DNA from: Leyella stercorea
GTDB taxonomy: Bacteria; Bacteroidota; Bacteroidia; Bacteroidales; Bacteroidaceae
Assembly: GCF_021531355.1 (NCBI RefSeq)
Contig: NZ_JADYTS010000001.1
Span: 62,001-126,000 of the forward strand
DNA length: 64,000 bases
Direction of reading: 5' to 3'
The position numbers and the translations under genes are program-made. The notes below the pieces were generated by a model. That model saw only the letters and a program-made list of their open reading frames with translations. It had not been told where the DNA came from and ran no database searches. Shown one piece after another: positions 1 through 7,603 of the stretch. Positions within the stretch are counted from its first letter, which is position 1. The number at the start of each line of letters is the position of its first letter.

Positions 1-1438
1 GTTTCAAATCGGGATTGCCATGTATCTCGGTGTATGTGGACGAATAGAACACATTGCTCATTGTTGACCAATAGCTCGGAAACTCGGAATTGGAGCTAAA
101 TGATAGATTGAGCAAATGGTTGTCGGTGACGTTCCACAAAGCATTGAGCGTAGGATATACGCGCCATTTGTCCCATACGGGCGAGTGATATTGCTCGGCA
201 GCAACAGATGCTTCAAGACTAATAGACTTGTTTATCTGCTTGCTGAAGCCAGCATATATGTTCCATATCCGTTCATTATTGTCCACGCTGCTTGTTCCAT
301 CAGGCAGGATGGTTCCATCCTTATCTATTGTGGTCTGATAACTCTTGTTGCTTGTGAATTGCCCTTTCACACCATACGACATTCCCCAACCGTGTGCCAA
401 AGAATGAGTTTGGTCGGCTGTGAACATCCATTTGTTGATGGTCTGCTCGCTGCCGCTTGTCAGGTTGCGTTCAGTTTCATTTTTGTTTTCCGTAGCTATC
501 GTACCATCGAGGGCTTGTTGCTGAGGCGTGCGATAGTAAGTGTACGAACCGCTAAGGGTTAGTCCGAAAGGAAGCGCGTAGTTAACATCCACATTGTGCA
601 GATATTCATGACTGTCACGATGCATTCCGCTGATGCTCGATCCGGTCGTATGGCTGTTTGAACTTGTCTTGTCCCATTGTCCCGTATAGGCAACGTCGAG
701 ACGATGGTTCTTGCTAAAGGCATAATTCATTCCCAGTCGGTAGTCGTGTGTAATGCCAAACGACTTCTGCCCGGTTTCATCATTATAGTGTATACGATTG
801 TTGCCAAGTGGATGATTGGCTATGCGTGAAGACTCGCCGTATGAATTGCCGTTAACTAATTTGTATTGTGCATCCAGCCCGAACTTGCCTCTTTGCATGG
901 AAAGATATAAATCGCCAAACCCTTTGGCGTATTTGTTTTGCACCAAGCCACCAATGATTTGTCCTGATAGTTGATAGGTGTCGGCATAGTCTTTAGTGAC
1001 GATGTTGATAGCCATGCCACGCACATGATAGCGGGCAGGGGCAGACAGCATCACTTCGGCTTTAGCCAACTGTGCGGCTGGCATTGCCTTCAAGCGTTCA
1101 GCCAGTTGCTCTTGTGTCAATGTGGTGGCTTGTCCATTGATAATCAACGTCACCTCATTGCCTGAGAAAGATATGCTGCCAGTGGCATCGCTTACACCCG
1201 GTATGCGTGTCAATGCCTCATAAGCATTGTCGGCAGGCAACTGCTTCATCAGCAACGGCATATTGTACGACAGCATACCACGCTCTGCCTTGACAATAGG
1301 GCGCGATCCCTTTACCATCACTTCTGGAATATTGTGCATCATGGTTTCCATGGTGAGCGAATCCTTCTGTGCATTGTCTTGTGCGTTGGCAGTTATGGCA
1401 GCCGCAACAAGAAGACCTGTAAGTAATAATCTGTTCAT
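1..1438 (-). CDS. Outer-membrane beta-barrel receptor, TonB-dependent-receptor-like (3' part beyond window)
   Basis: The reverse strand reads open from an ATG at 1438 to the window edge, 479 codons without a stop. The product begins with a cleavable signal peptide (hydrophobic stretch ending ANAQ). A short plug-like domain follows at about residues 45-150, with the phrases RIPGVSD and VTLIINGQ. After that come alternating aromatic beta-strands rich in Y, N and W, as in the Bacteroidetes outer-membrane beta-barrel family related to TonB-dependent receptors. The likely role is uptake of a ligand, or a metal or peptide, across the outer membrane. No SusD-like partner is visible, so no substrate can be assigned. 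A weak promoter box (TACTTTTA) lies upstream on this strand. Confidence 0.8.
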   Translation of the reverse strand, partial: MNRLLLTGLLVAAAITANAQDNAQKDSLTMETMMHNIPEVMVKGSRPIVKAERGMLSYNMPLLMKQLPADNAYEALTRIPGVSDATGSISFSGNEVTLIINGQATTLTQEQLAERLKAMPAAQLAKAEVMLSAPARYHVRGMAINIVTKDYADTYQLSGQIIGGLVQNKYAKGFGDLYLSMQRGKFGLDAQYKLVNGNSYGESSRIANHPLGNNRIHYNDETGQKSFGITHDYRLGMNYAFSKNHRLDVAYTGQWDKTSSNSHTTGSSISGMHRDSHEYLHNVDVNYALPFGLTLSGSYTYYRTPQQQALDGTIATENKNETERNLTSGSEQTINKWMFTADQTHSLAHGWGMSYGVKGQFTSNKSYQTTIDKDGTILPDGTSSVDNNERIWNIYAGFSKQINKSISLEASVAAEQYHSPVWDKWRVYPTLNALWNVTDNHLLNLSFSSNSEFPSYWSTMSNVFYSSTYTEIHGNPDLK

Positions 1439-1589
1439 TTTAATTCGCTTTATATTGTATTTCTTTGTAAAAGTAACTAAAATCTAAAAAAAACGAACAA
1501 ATGTCAGATATATTTTGTGAAATGTACATTTTGTTGTTGTGAACAAAGTTCTTCTTCTTTTATGTATTCTGTTATTCTCATATATGAAA

Positions 1590-1621
1590 TTTGCTATTGC
1601 GACAAAAAAACATTAATTTTG
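1590..1621 (+). promoter_or_regulatory. Bacteroidetes-type promoter of the Fic gene
   Basis: TTTG at 1590-1593 and TAATTTTG at 1614-1621 are separated by 20 bp, which fits the Bacteroidetes -33/-7 consensus. Transcription would start near 1627, so the in-frame ATG at 1517 cannot be the translation start. Confidence 0.7.
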
Positions 1622-1660
1622 TCGCAAAATCTGCGACGTTATTCTATGCATAATGTCGCA
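1598..1660. promoter_or_regulatory. Doubled palindromic operator over promoter and start codon
   Basis: Two inverted repeats of identical geometry, TGCGAC-N17-GTCGCA, lie at 1598-1626 and 1632-1660, 5 bp apart. The first covers the -7 box. The second covers the likely start codon at 1646. The fixed spacing suggests cooperative binding by a dimeric regulator. The Fic protein carries a winged-helix-like C-terminus, so autoregulation is plausible but not shown. Confidence 0.6.
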
Positions 1661-2710
1661 TTTAACAAAAAACGCTCTATGTATAATACTGCACCGTCGC
1701 ATTACGTTGACTCTGTCGTATCGGTTATGCTCGATGCTGTAAACAATTATGACCAACCATTGACTAAAGAGAAACTTTGTGCATGGCAAGCGTCATTCTT
1801 TCCGACCGGTTTCAGTGAGGGTTCACAAATAGAAGTAGGTAGGTATCGTACAAACGAGGAACATATTGTTTCGGGTATGTTTGGCAGAGAGAGGGTGCAC
1901 TATATAGCTCCGTCACCAGAACGTTTGGAGAAAGAAATGGCGGCATTTATTGAATGGTTCAACAAGAATGAGAACATAAGTTCTGTAATACGTTCTGCAA
2001 TAGCCCATTTCTGGTTTGTCAGCATTCATCCTTTTGAGGATGGTAACGGACGACTTGCACGAATTATTTCTGACATGTTATTGGCTCGTGCTGACAGAAG
2101 TGAGTTCCTTTTCTATAATATTTCTTCACAGATAAACAAGGACAAAAATCACTACTACGATATATTGGAGAAAATCCAACATGGTGATGGCGATATAACA
2201 GAATGGATTTCATGGTATGCCAATACTCTGTCCACTGCACTCGATGAAGCAGAAACCATAGTTACTACGATTCTGAACAAAAGTTTCTTCTGGCAGAAGG
2301 CGTCATCTGTTGCATTTAGTCAAAGACAAACTGATATCCTCAATCTCTTTCTTGACGGTTATGAAGCTAAAATAACTTCGAAAACATGGGCATCATTGGC
2401 GAAATGTTCAAAGGATACTGCAATACGCGATATTCAAGACCTTATTGAAAAAGGCATCTTACGCGAGGATATACCAGGAGCCAAGCGTCCGAGCTATTCC
2501 ATCGTATACGACCCTGACGATATAACAGTATTCTTCTCTGACATTAACATAACAGAAAACAATAATGCTATATATCTGACAGCATTGTATAAGGGCAAAC
2601 AACAGGTACGTGAACGGATTTTGCCCTTAGATGCAGAGCGCTTCAAGAAGGGTGATTTGCCATTGGAAAATCTGCTTGCCAAGTATTGCTCATATATAAA
2701 AATGAGTTAA
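1646..2710 (+). CDS. Fic family protein, N-terminally truncated, with C-terminal helix-turn-helix region
   Basis: This is a Fic-domain enzyme, probably transferring AMP or another nucleotide to a hydroxyl of a target protein. The active-site motif HPFEDGNGRLAR is complete (His at about residue 128 from this start), and the preceding region resembles the large chromosomal Fic group that usually begins with a DUF4172 domain. That N-terminal domain, about 100 residues that normally carry the inhibitory (S/T)xxxE(G/N) helix, is absent here. No such motif is seen upstream in frame. After the Fic core a winged-helix-like segment (about residues 225-280) precedes an extra C-terminal stretch of about 75 residues. 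ATG 1646 was chosen because the promoter lies just upstream; ATG 1679 is an alternative. It may be a deregulated enzyme or a decaying gene. Confidence 0.75.
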   Translation: MHNVAFNKKRSMYNTAPSHYVDSVVSVMLDAVNNYDQPLTKEKLCAWQASFFPTGFSEGSQIEVGRYRTNEEHIVSGMFGRERVHYIAPSPERLEKEMAAFIEWFNKNENISSVIRSAIAHFWFVSIHPFEDGNGRLARIISDMLLARADRSEFLFYNISSQINKDKNHYYDILEKIQHGDGDITEWISWYANTLSTALDEAETIVTTILNKSFFWQKASSVAFSQRQTDILNLFLDGYEAKITSKTWASLAKCSKDTAIRDIQDLIEKGILREDIPGAKRPSYSIVYDPDDITVFFSDINITENNNAIYLTALYKGKQQVRERILPLDAERFKKGDLPLENLLAKYCSYIKMS

Positions 2711-2745
2711 TGATGAAAATATAGCATATTTCCCAAAATAACATA

Positions 2746-2796
2746 ATCGGTCAAGCAAAGGCTAATCAATGAATGATAGCTTTTTGCTTGACCGAT
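2746..2796 (+). terminator. Hairpin terminator after the Fic gene
   Basis: A 14-bp perfect stem (ATCGGTCAAGCAAA paired with its complement at 2783-2796) encloses a 23-nt loop and is followed by ATTGTTTT. It sits 36 bp after the Fic stop codon. Confidence 0.6.
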
Positions 2797-2922
2797 ATTG
2801 TTTTAAGTTTATCTATAAACGCAAGAAACGTTGTCTTCTTATTGCTTAGTGTCCCATGCGTGAGGTATCCACTTCCTTTTGTCTTTTTGTAAATATGGTT
2901 GACTCCCTAAAATGTAAGTGAA

Positions 2923-3279
2923 ATGAAAAAATCATTAGTAGAGACATTAAAGGAAGTTGAATTAAGCAAGGAGATTTATCGTTTTTATGCTTTAGAACAC
3001 CTTACAATGATTGAAATTTCTGAAAACGTTGGTATTTCTCCTAGCAGTGTTCACCGTAAAATTCGTACTTTTGAAGCCGAAAACCCAGAATTGGCAGAAA
3101 AAATGAGTAAAAAAGGTAAAGAAATCATTCCTGAGGACTATAAGCAACTGCTTCAGGAAATAGCAGAGCTGAAGAAGCAAGTAAAATCGGAGCGCCTTCG
3201 TGCAGACTTCTATGAAGAAATGGTAGCCTTTGGCAAGGAAGTCTATGGTATTGACTTAAAAAAAGCTGGCACCAAGTAG
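2923..3279 (+). CDS. IS3-family transposase OrfA (helix-turn-helix, leucine-zipper-like)
   Basis: This 118-residue product has an N-terminal helix-turn-helix (about residues 20-50, containing MIEISENVGISPSSVHRK) and a coiled-coil C-terminus (about residues 75-100) typical of IS3 OrfA. OrfA binds the element ends and provides the N-terminus of the OrfAB transposase. The frame ends at 3279, just after an A7 run at 3258-3264 where ribosomes can slip by -1 into the OrfB frame. Confidence 0.9.
   Translation: MKKSLVETLKEVELSKEIYRFYALEHLTMIEISENVGISPSSVHRKIRTFEAENPELAEKMSKKGKEIIPEDYKQLLQEIAELKKQVKSERLRADFYEEMVAFGKEVYGIDLKKAGTK
3258..3264 (+). other. Programmed -1 frameshift site (A7) joining OrfA and OrfB
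   Basis: In the OrfA frame the codons read TTA AAA AAA GCT. A -1 slip on the seven A residues continues from 3264 in the OrfB frame with no stop, running through SWHQVANRLH into the first recognised OrfB residues. This produces the OrfAB fusion known for IS3 elements. Confidence 0.75.
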
Positions 3280-3326
3280 CAAACAGGCTTCACACACGAG
3301 ATGGCAAACTCTATCCAGTCATCTCG

Positions 3327-4214
3327 ATGTGTCGGTTACTTGGTGTAACCAAGCAAGCCTATTACAAACATGGTGACAGTTCCATGTTAAAGGTTGCGCA
3401 AGAGGCGTTCGTTGTAGAGTTCATCAAAGGCGTTCGCAAGAAAGACCCAGGTATTGGCGGCAATAAGCTTTGGTTCATGTACCAAAGGCAATTTGGCGTA
3501 TCCAGAAGTGTTGGCTACAACCGCTTTTATGACATTGTCGAGAAATACAACCTTAAGGTACGAAAGGTAAAACGTAGGGTGAAGACAACAGACTCCACCC
3601 ATGACCTTCCATTGTATCCTAATATTGTTAAAGATTTGCTTCCCAGCCGTCCATGCCAACTGATTGTCAGTGACATAACGTATATACCATATTATCTCGA
3701 CCCCGAGAGCGGTGAGTACAAGTTCTGTTATCTTGCCCTCATTACGGACTATTATACAAAGGAGATAGTCGGGTATAGTGTCGCTCCGACGCTAGAGTCT
3801 ATTTATGCCATAGAAGCCCTTAAGATGGCTTTGGATTACTACAAAGGAAATGACCTTAGCCAACTGATTCATCATTCTGACCGTGGGGTTCAGTATGCAA
3901 GTTGCCAATATACTGGTTTGCTCAAGCAATACAACATACAAATCAGCATGACGGAAACAGGCAATCCCAAGGACAATGCCGTTGCAGAAAGAGTCAACAA
4001 TACTATCAAGAACGAGCTTTTGAAAGGCATGTCGTTTACTTCTATATCAGAGGTCTTGGTGGCAGTAAAGGCTGCCATCCGCTTCTATAACGAAGAACGT
4101 CCACATTTGAGTCTTGACGGCTTGACCCCTCGTGAGGCTGCAAAGAAAAGAGGCGAGATTGATAAAAGATGGATAAGTTACAGAGAAAAAGCGATAAAAG
4201 CTAAGGTTGCTTAG
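3327..4214 (+). CDS. IS3-family transposase OrfB (DDE integrase core)
   Basis: This is a 295-residue catalytic half of an IS3-family transposase. An HTH_21-like segment is followed by an rve integrase core with all three acidic residues: the D of LIVSDITYIP, the D of HHSDRGVQY, and the E of AVAERVNNTIKNE. The last two have the usual D-35-E spacing. The ATG at 3327 is only the first in frame. The open frame extends upstream to the A7 slippery site, so the functional product is probably the OrfAB fusion made by -1 frameshifting. No inactivating lesion is visible. Confidence 0.9.
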   Translation: MCRLLGVTKQAYYKHGDSSMLKVAQEAFVVEFIKGVRKKDPGIGGNKLWFMYQRQFGVSRSVGYNRFYDIVEKYNLKVRKVKRRVKTTDSTHDLPLYPNIVKDLLPSRPCQLIVSDITYIPYYLDPESGEYKFCYLALITDYYTKEIVGYSVAPTLESIYAIEALKMALDYYKGNDLSQLIHHSDRGVQYASCQYTGLLKQYNIQISMTETGNPKDNAVAERVNNTIKNELLKGMSFTSISEVLVAVKAAIRFYNEERPHLSLDGLTPREAAKKRGEIDKRWISYREKAIKAKVA

Positions 4215-4275
4215 GATCTTTTTGTATCTTTGCACCACCAAGGAACTACGTGATGGTTTAAGCCACCAACGTAAA

Positions 4276-4310
4276 AAGTTTGAGTTGGGCATCGAGCCCA
4301 ACCCAAACTT
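4276..4310. terminator. Strong hairpin in the IS tail
   Basis: AAGTTT..GTTGGGC at 4276-4290 pairs with GCCCAAC..AAACTT at 4296-4310 around a 5-nt loop, with one 2-nt internal mismatch. There is no clear T-run on either side, so it may block read-through or be a structural element of the IS. A lone TATCTTTG promoter box (4225-4232) lies just upstream. Confidence 0.4.
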
Positions 4311-4400
4311 ACCAAGGAAGCTACGCTCAGGATTATCCCCCAACATGTTTCTTTGCGGAGATATGAAGGGTAAATTTATTTGTGACTATAGGCATAAGTA

Positions 4401-4501
4401 GTCAACTATAAGTATGACTAAAATTAAATAAGTCAACGTGAATTATAAATAAGTAATAACTGAGTCAACTCGTATTATCAATAATACTTAGAGTGGTCAA
4501 C
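4401..4501. repeat. Four GTCAAC repeats at 31-32 bp spacing
   Basis: GTCAAC occurs at 4401, 4432, 4464 and 4496, always in the same orientation and separated by AT-rich DNA. The spacing corresponds to about three helical turns. The left IS end has one inverted copy (2898-2903). This looks like a subterminal set of transposase-binding sites, though no experimental parallel can be confirmed here. Confidence 0.6.
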
Positions 4502-4573
4502 TAAAATCGTTAAACCACATTTGCAATCGTGACACTAATGTCTGGTTCGTGATATAATGAAATGCTGCGTGTC

Positions 4574-4648
4574 TTGAAATGGTCGTATCATGCCATGATA
4601 TGACCGTATTGTGCCTTGAAACGATTGTATCATGCCTTGATACGAAGG
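4574..4648. repeat. 21-bp tandem repeat, about 3.5 diverged copies
   Basis: Units start at 4574, 4595, 4616 and 4637 (the last is 12 bp). The shared core is TTGAAA/TTGATA at the start and GTATCATGCC (or GTATTGTGCC) at the end. The units are diverged rather than identical and show no spacers, so this is not a CRISPR array. Confidence 0.7.
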
Positions 4649-4726
4649 TTTTTACTGGATGCTTCTAATGTCGATTTGGGTTTATCGGGCGAGCTGTGAA
4701 TGTAGCAAATGTTTGACAAAAAAAAG

Positions 4727-4755
4727 AGCCGCGCTGCATTCTCTGCGGCGCGGCT
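4727..4755 (-). terminator. Rho-independent terminator (reverse strand)
   Basis: A GC-rich 12-bp stem with one mismatch (AGCCGCGC..GCGCGGCT) encloses a 5-nt loop. On the reverse strand it is followed by TTTTTTTT (4718-4725). It ends the transcript started at 4930-4960. Confidence 0.85.
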
Positions 4756-4781
4756 TTAAATTAATAGTAAAGTGATGACTA

Positions 4782-4850
4782 TCAGTTTTTTATTCTTTGA
4801 GAAGGTATTATTAGGTGATTGTTTAAAGGTATGGTTGTCACCCGTTCCAT
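4782..4850 (-). CDS. Possible 22-residue peptide inside the small transcript
   Basis: An ATG at 4850 opens 22 sense codons ending in TGA, starting MERVTTIPLNNHL. It is the only ORF with an ATG that fits between the promoter and the terminator. There is no clear ribosome binding site and no recognised family. The peptide is polar, not membrane-like. It is listed because the transcript boundaries are well defined; conservation of the codons would be needed to call it a gene. Confidence 0.3.
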   Translation of the reverse strand: MERVTTIPLNNHLIIPSQRIKN

Positions 4851-4929
4851 CTCTTGCGAGAATGGTCTTGGCGTGTTGTGTCTGTATGGTTTAAATTGGT
4901 CGTTATGTTGTGATGATAATTTTCGACTA

Positions 4930-4960
4930 CAAAGATAGTTCCATTTTTTCGGATACCAAA
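4930..4960 (-). promoter_or_regulatory. Bacteroidetes-type promoter (reverse strand)
   Basis: On the reverse strand TTTG (complement of 4957-4960) and TATCTTTG (complement of 4930-4937) are 19 bp apart, a full consensus match. It lies 68 bp beyond the mlaF stop and points away from mlaF into the small transcript. Confidence 0.75.
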
Positions 4961-5027
4961 ACTTTTGTAAAAGAAATGTTTGAAAAAACTTAATTTTAAC
5001 ATTCTAAGCTTTTATTTCCAGCATGTT

Positions 5028-5816
5028 TTATGGCTGAATATGTGGTTTTTTGTTAAGTTTCTCCATTTCTACTTCTTTCACTTTACGGAACAAATCAGAT
5101 GCGAAAACGAGGTCGTTGAGGTTCTCGTTTGTGGCTCCCATTACGTCGTCTTTGGTGCCCTGCCATTCCTTTCGGCCCTTGTATATGAACAGAATGTTTT
5201 CGCCGATGCCCATCACCGAGTTCATGTCGTGGGTGTTGATGATGGTTGTGATGTCGTACTCCTTGGTGATTGACGAGAGCAACTCGTCGATGACGAGCGA
5301 TGTACGAGGGTCAAGACCTGAGTTTGGTTCGTCGCAAAACAGATATTTGGGGTTGAGCACGATGGCGCGCGCTATGGCTACACGCTTCTGCATACCTCCC
5401 GATATCTCGCCCGGAAACTTCTGCTGTGCGTCAATAAGGTTGACGCGGTCGAGACATTCCTGAGCGCGGCGGACACGTTCGCGATAGTTCATCGTCGAGA
5501 ACATGTCGAGCGGGAACATTACGTTCTCCAACACCGAGAGTGAGTCAAAAAGGGCAGCGCTCTGGAAAATCATTCCCATCTCGCGGCGCATCTGCACCTT
5601 TACGTCCTTACTCATTGCCACGAAGTTGCGGTTGTCGTACAATACCTCGCCGCTTGTGGGCGTCAGCAGTCCTACGAGGTTCTTCATAAGCACCGTTTTG
5701 CCGCTTCCGCTCTGGCCGATGATGAGGTTGGTCTTGCCATCCTCAAACACGGCGTTGATGTCCTTGAGCACTTCCTTGTCGCCGAACGACTTATATAGAT
5801 GTTTTACTTCAATCAT
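5028..5816 (-). CDS. mlaF: MlaF-like ABC transporter ATPase (lipid transport)
   Basis: This is the ATP-binding subunit of an Mla/MCE-type transporter that moves phospholipids between the membranes. The 262 residues carry Walker A GQSGSGKT (34-41), Q-loop Q85, signature SGGMQ (139-143) and Walker B ending CDEP (161-164). The residue order and the SGGMQKR signature are typical of MlaF/Ttg2A rather than general ABC ATPases. It lies 17 bp after the permease gene in one operon. The substrate-binding MCE protein (MlaD) usually made with it is not next door: downstream lie a separate small transcript, repeats and an IS element. Confidence 0.9.
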   Translation of the reverse strand: MIEVKHLYKSFGDKEVLKDINAVFEDGKTNLIIGQSGSGKTVLMKNLVGLLTPTSGEVLYDNRNFVAMSKDVKVQMRREMGMIFQSAALFDSLSVLENVMFPLDMFSTMNYRERVRRAQECLDRVNLIDAQQKFPGEISGGMQKRVAIARAIVLNPKYLFCDEPNSGLDPRTSLVIDELLSSITKEYDITTIINTHDMNSVMGIGENILFIYKGRKEWQGTKDDVMGATNENLNDLVFASDLFRKVKEVEMEKLNKKPHIQP

Positions 5817-5833
5817 AGTGAGTTGTGATGTTT

Positions 5834-6580
5834 TTAACTTAGCAACTGTGTGAGGAACACGTCCGAGAACAGTATCAGTACGCTTGAGTTGACCACAGCG
5901 TTGGTACTGGCCTTGCCTACCTCTACCGATCCACCCTCAACAGTGTATCCAAAATAGCTCGACACGCTTGATATGATGAATGCGAAGACAAGACTCTTGA
6001 TGATACTCATCCACATAAACCATGAGTTGAACTGGTGTTGCAGTCCGAGCGTAAGGTCTTCGGGCGAGAGGATGTGTCCTATATAAGCCGTGCCGTAGGC
6101 TCCGAGAATGCCAGTGGCAGAAGAGAAGATTACGAGGAATGGCATGATTGTGACCAGTCCGAGAATCTTCGGCAGAATGAGATAGTTGGCTGAGTTGACA
6201 CCCATGATGTCGAGGGCGTCAATCTGCTGCGTTACGCGCATGGTGCCCAGCTCCGAAGCGATGTTGGAGCCTACCTTGCCCGCCAGGATAAGACACATGA
6301 TACTTGACGAGAACTCAAGCAACAGAATCTCACGAGTGGTGTATCCCGACACCCATCTGGGCATCCAAGGGCTCTGGATGTTGAGCTTCATCTGGATGCA
6401 GATAACGGCACCGATGAAGAACGAGATGAGCAGCACGATGCCTATAGAGTCAACGCCAAGCGACGACATTTCCTTGATGTACTGCTTGAAGAACATGCGC
6501 ATGCGCTCGGGGCGTGCCATTGAGCGGCCCATCAGCATGAGATAACGTCCGAGCGTGTTTAAGTATTTCAATATCAACAT
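5834..6580 (-). CDS. mlaE: MlaE-like permease
   Basis: This 248-residue integral membrane protein belongs to the MlaE/permease family. It has an N-terminal amphipathic segment, then about five hydrophobic segments and the family phrases TTREILLLEFSSS and GKVGSNIASELGTMRVTQQIDA near the middle. It partners the ATPase encoded 17 bp downstream. A single promoter box TACTTTTG (complement of 6612-6619) lies 31 bp upstream of the start on this strand, back to back with the lptB promoter. No MlaB (STAS) or MlaC gene is seen in the window. Confidence 0.9.
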   Translation of the reverse strand: MLILKYLNTLGRYLMLMGRSMARPERMRMFFKQYIKEMSSLGVDSIGIVLLISFFIGAVICIQMKLNIQSPWMPRWVSGYTTREILLLEFSSSIMCLILAGKVGSNIASELGTMRVTQQIDALDIMGVNSANYLILPKILGLVTIMPFLVIFSSATGILGAYGTAYIGHILSPEDLTLGLQHQFNSWFMWMSIIKSLVFAFIISSVSSYFGYTVEGGSVEVGKASTNAVVNSSVLILFSDVFLTQLLS

Positions 6581-6668
6581 AATTATGGTTGTGCTTTATT
6601 TATATTGAATGCAAAAGTAGCAATAAAAAGACAAAAACTATTCATAAGATTTAAGTTTTTGTGTTTTA

Positions 6669-6700
6669 TTTGGGGGAAATGATATTTTGTTTTACCTTTG
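6669..6700 (+). promoter_or_regulatory. Promoter of lptB
   Basis: TTTG at 6669-6672 and TACCTTTG at 6693-6700 have a 20-bp spacer. The predicted start of transcription near 6706 rules out the GTG at 6661 as the translation start. Confidence 0.75.
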
Positions 6701-6714
6701 TATCGGTTTTATAT

Positions 6715-7566
6715 ATGATAAATATGAATGATAAAATAGAAGATATGGTAGCAAATGCCGATACTAAGCCCCACTGTATGGTGTTACGCACCGAGGGACT
6801 TGTAAAGCGTTACGGCAAGCGTACCGTTGTAAACGATGTGTCGATAAATGTTCGCCAAGGTGAGATTGTTGGACTTCTGGGTCCGAACGGTGCCGGCAAG
6901 ACAACGTCGTTCTACATGACTACAGGACTCATCGTGCCCAACGACGGACACATCTACCTTGACGACAAGGACATTACCGACTTCCCCGTGTATAAGCGTG
7001 CACGCGCCGGCATCGGATACCTGCCTCAGGAGGCGAGCGTATTCCGCAAGCTGAGTGTTGAGGACAATATTATGTCGGTGCTTGAGATGACAAAGCTCAC
7101 ACGCCAGCAGCAGCTCGAGAAGTTGGAGGAGCTTATTGCCGACTTCAATCTTGGCAAGGTGCGCAAGAACCTTGGCGACCAGTTGTCGGGTGGCGAACGT
7201 CGACGCACCGAGATTGCGCGTTGTCTGGCCATCGACCCTAAGTTCATCATGCTCGACGAGCCGTTTGCCGGTGTCGACCCGATTGCGGTTGAGGAGATAC
7301 AGCATGTGGTGTGGCGACTGAAATACCGCAACATCGGTATCCTCATCACCGACCACAACGTGCAGGAGACACTGACCATCACAGACCGTGCCTATCTGTT
7401 GTTTGAAGGTAGAATTCTGTTTCAGGGCAAGCCTGAAGAACTGGCAGAGAACGAGGTGGTGCGCGAGAAATATCTCGGTTCGACATTCGTGCTGCGCAAG
7501 AAGGATTTCCAGCTCATCGACGAGCAGAAGCGTAAGCGTGAGCAGGATCGTGAGCTGAACGACTAA
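6715..7566 (+). CDS. lptB: LptB, lipopolysaccharide export ATPase
   Basis: This is the cytoplasmic ATPase of the LptB2FGC complex that extracts LPS from the inner membrane. It contains Walker A GPNGAGKT, the LptB-specific [21 protein letters not shown] region, signature [13 protein letters not shown], Walker [14 protein letters not shown], and the [10 protein letters not shown] switch region. It is longer than E. coli LptB (241 residues) because of an N-terminal lead and a charged C-terminal tail rich in K, R, E and D. In-frame ATGs at 6715, 6724, 6745 and 6778 are all possible; 6778 matches the family start best, while 6715 is the first after the promoter. A YfcE-like gene follows 37 bp downstream. 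Confidence 0.92.
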   Translation: MINMNDKIEDMVANADTKPHCMVLRTEGLVKRYGKRTVVNDVSINVRQGEIVGLLGPNGAGKTTSFYMTTGLIVPNDGHIYLDDKDITDFPVYKRARAGIGYLPQEASVFRKLSVEDNIMSVLEMTKLTRQQQLEKLEELIADFNLGKVRKNLGDQLSGGERRRTEIARCLAIDPKFIMLDEPFAGVDPIAVEEIQHVVWRLKYRNIGILITDHNVQETLTITDRAYLLFEGRILFQGKPEELAENEVVREKYLGSTFVLRKKDFQLIDEQKRKREQDRELND

Positions 7567-7603
7567 TACACTGATTGGCACATATAAGAGAAGTTATTGA
7601 TAT

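Larger units (their letters stand above)
2896..4503 (+). mobile_element. IS3-family insertion sequence (ends approximate)
   Basis: Two overlapping-frame transposase genes with a slippery A7 run identify an IS3-family element. GTTGAC at 2898-2903 and its inverted copy GTCAAC at 4496-4501 are the best candidate ends (TGGTTGAC left, GTCAACTA right), giving about 1.6 kb. No convincing target duplication is seen. An alternative inverted pair is TTAGTGTC at 2846-2853 with GACACTAA at 4531-4538. The 290 bp of non-coding DNA after orfB is long for this family. Both transposase frames look intact. Confidence 0.7.
4720..4925 (-). ncRNA. Candidate small transcript (sRNA or leader) with own promoter and terminator
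   Basis: A full promoter (4930-4960) and a rho-independent terminator (4727-4755 followed by eight T on this strand) define a transcript of roughly 200 nt. Between them lies no gene except a 22-codon ORF (4782-4850). It could be a regulatory RNA, a tiny-peptide mRNA, or an attenuated leader whose downstream gene was displaced when the IS and repeats arrived. No known RNA family is recognised. Confidence 0.5.

Noticed and set aside
116..562. Open frames on the forward strand at 116-562, 971-1165 and 1227-1487
   Set aside because: They lie antisense to the outer-membrane receptor, which reads through without a stop from 1438 and has a signal peptide and plug features.
1517..1645. Longer start of the Fic protein at 1517
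   Set aside because: It lies upstream of the promoter (1590-1621), is low-complexity and shows no Fic or DUF4172 similarity.
2846..4538. TTAGTGTC / GACACTAA as the IS terminal repeats
   Set aside because: Only 8 bp match, no target duplication is seen, and the right end would leave over 320 bp after orfB. It is kept only as an alternative to the GTTGAC/GTCAAC ends.
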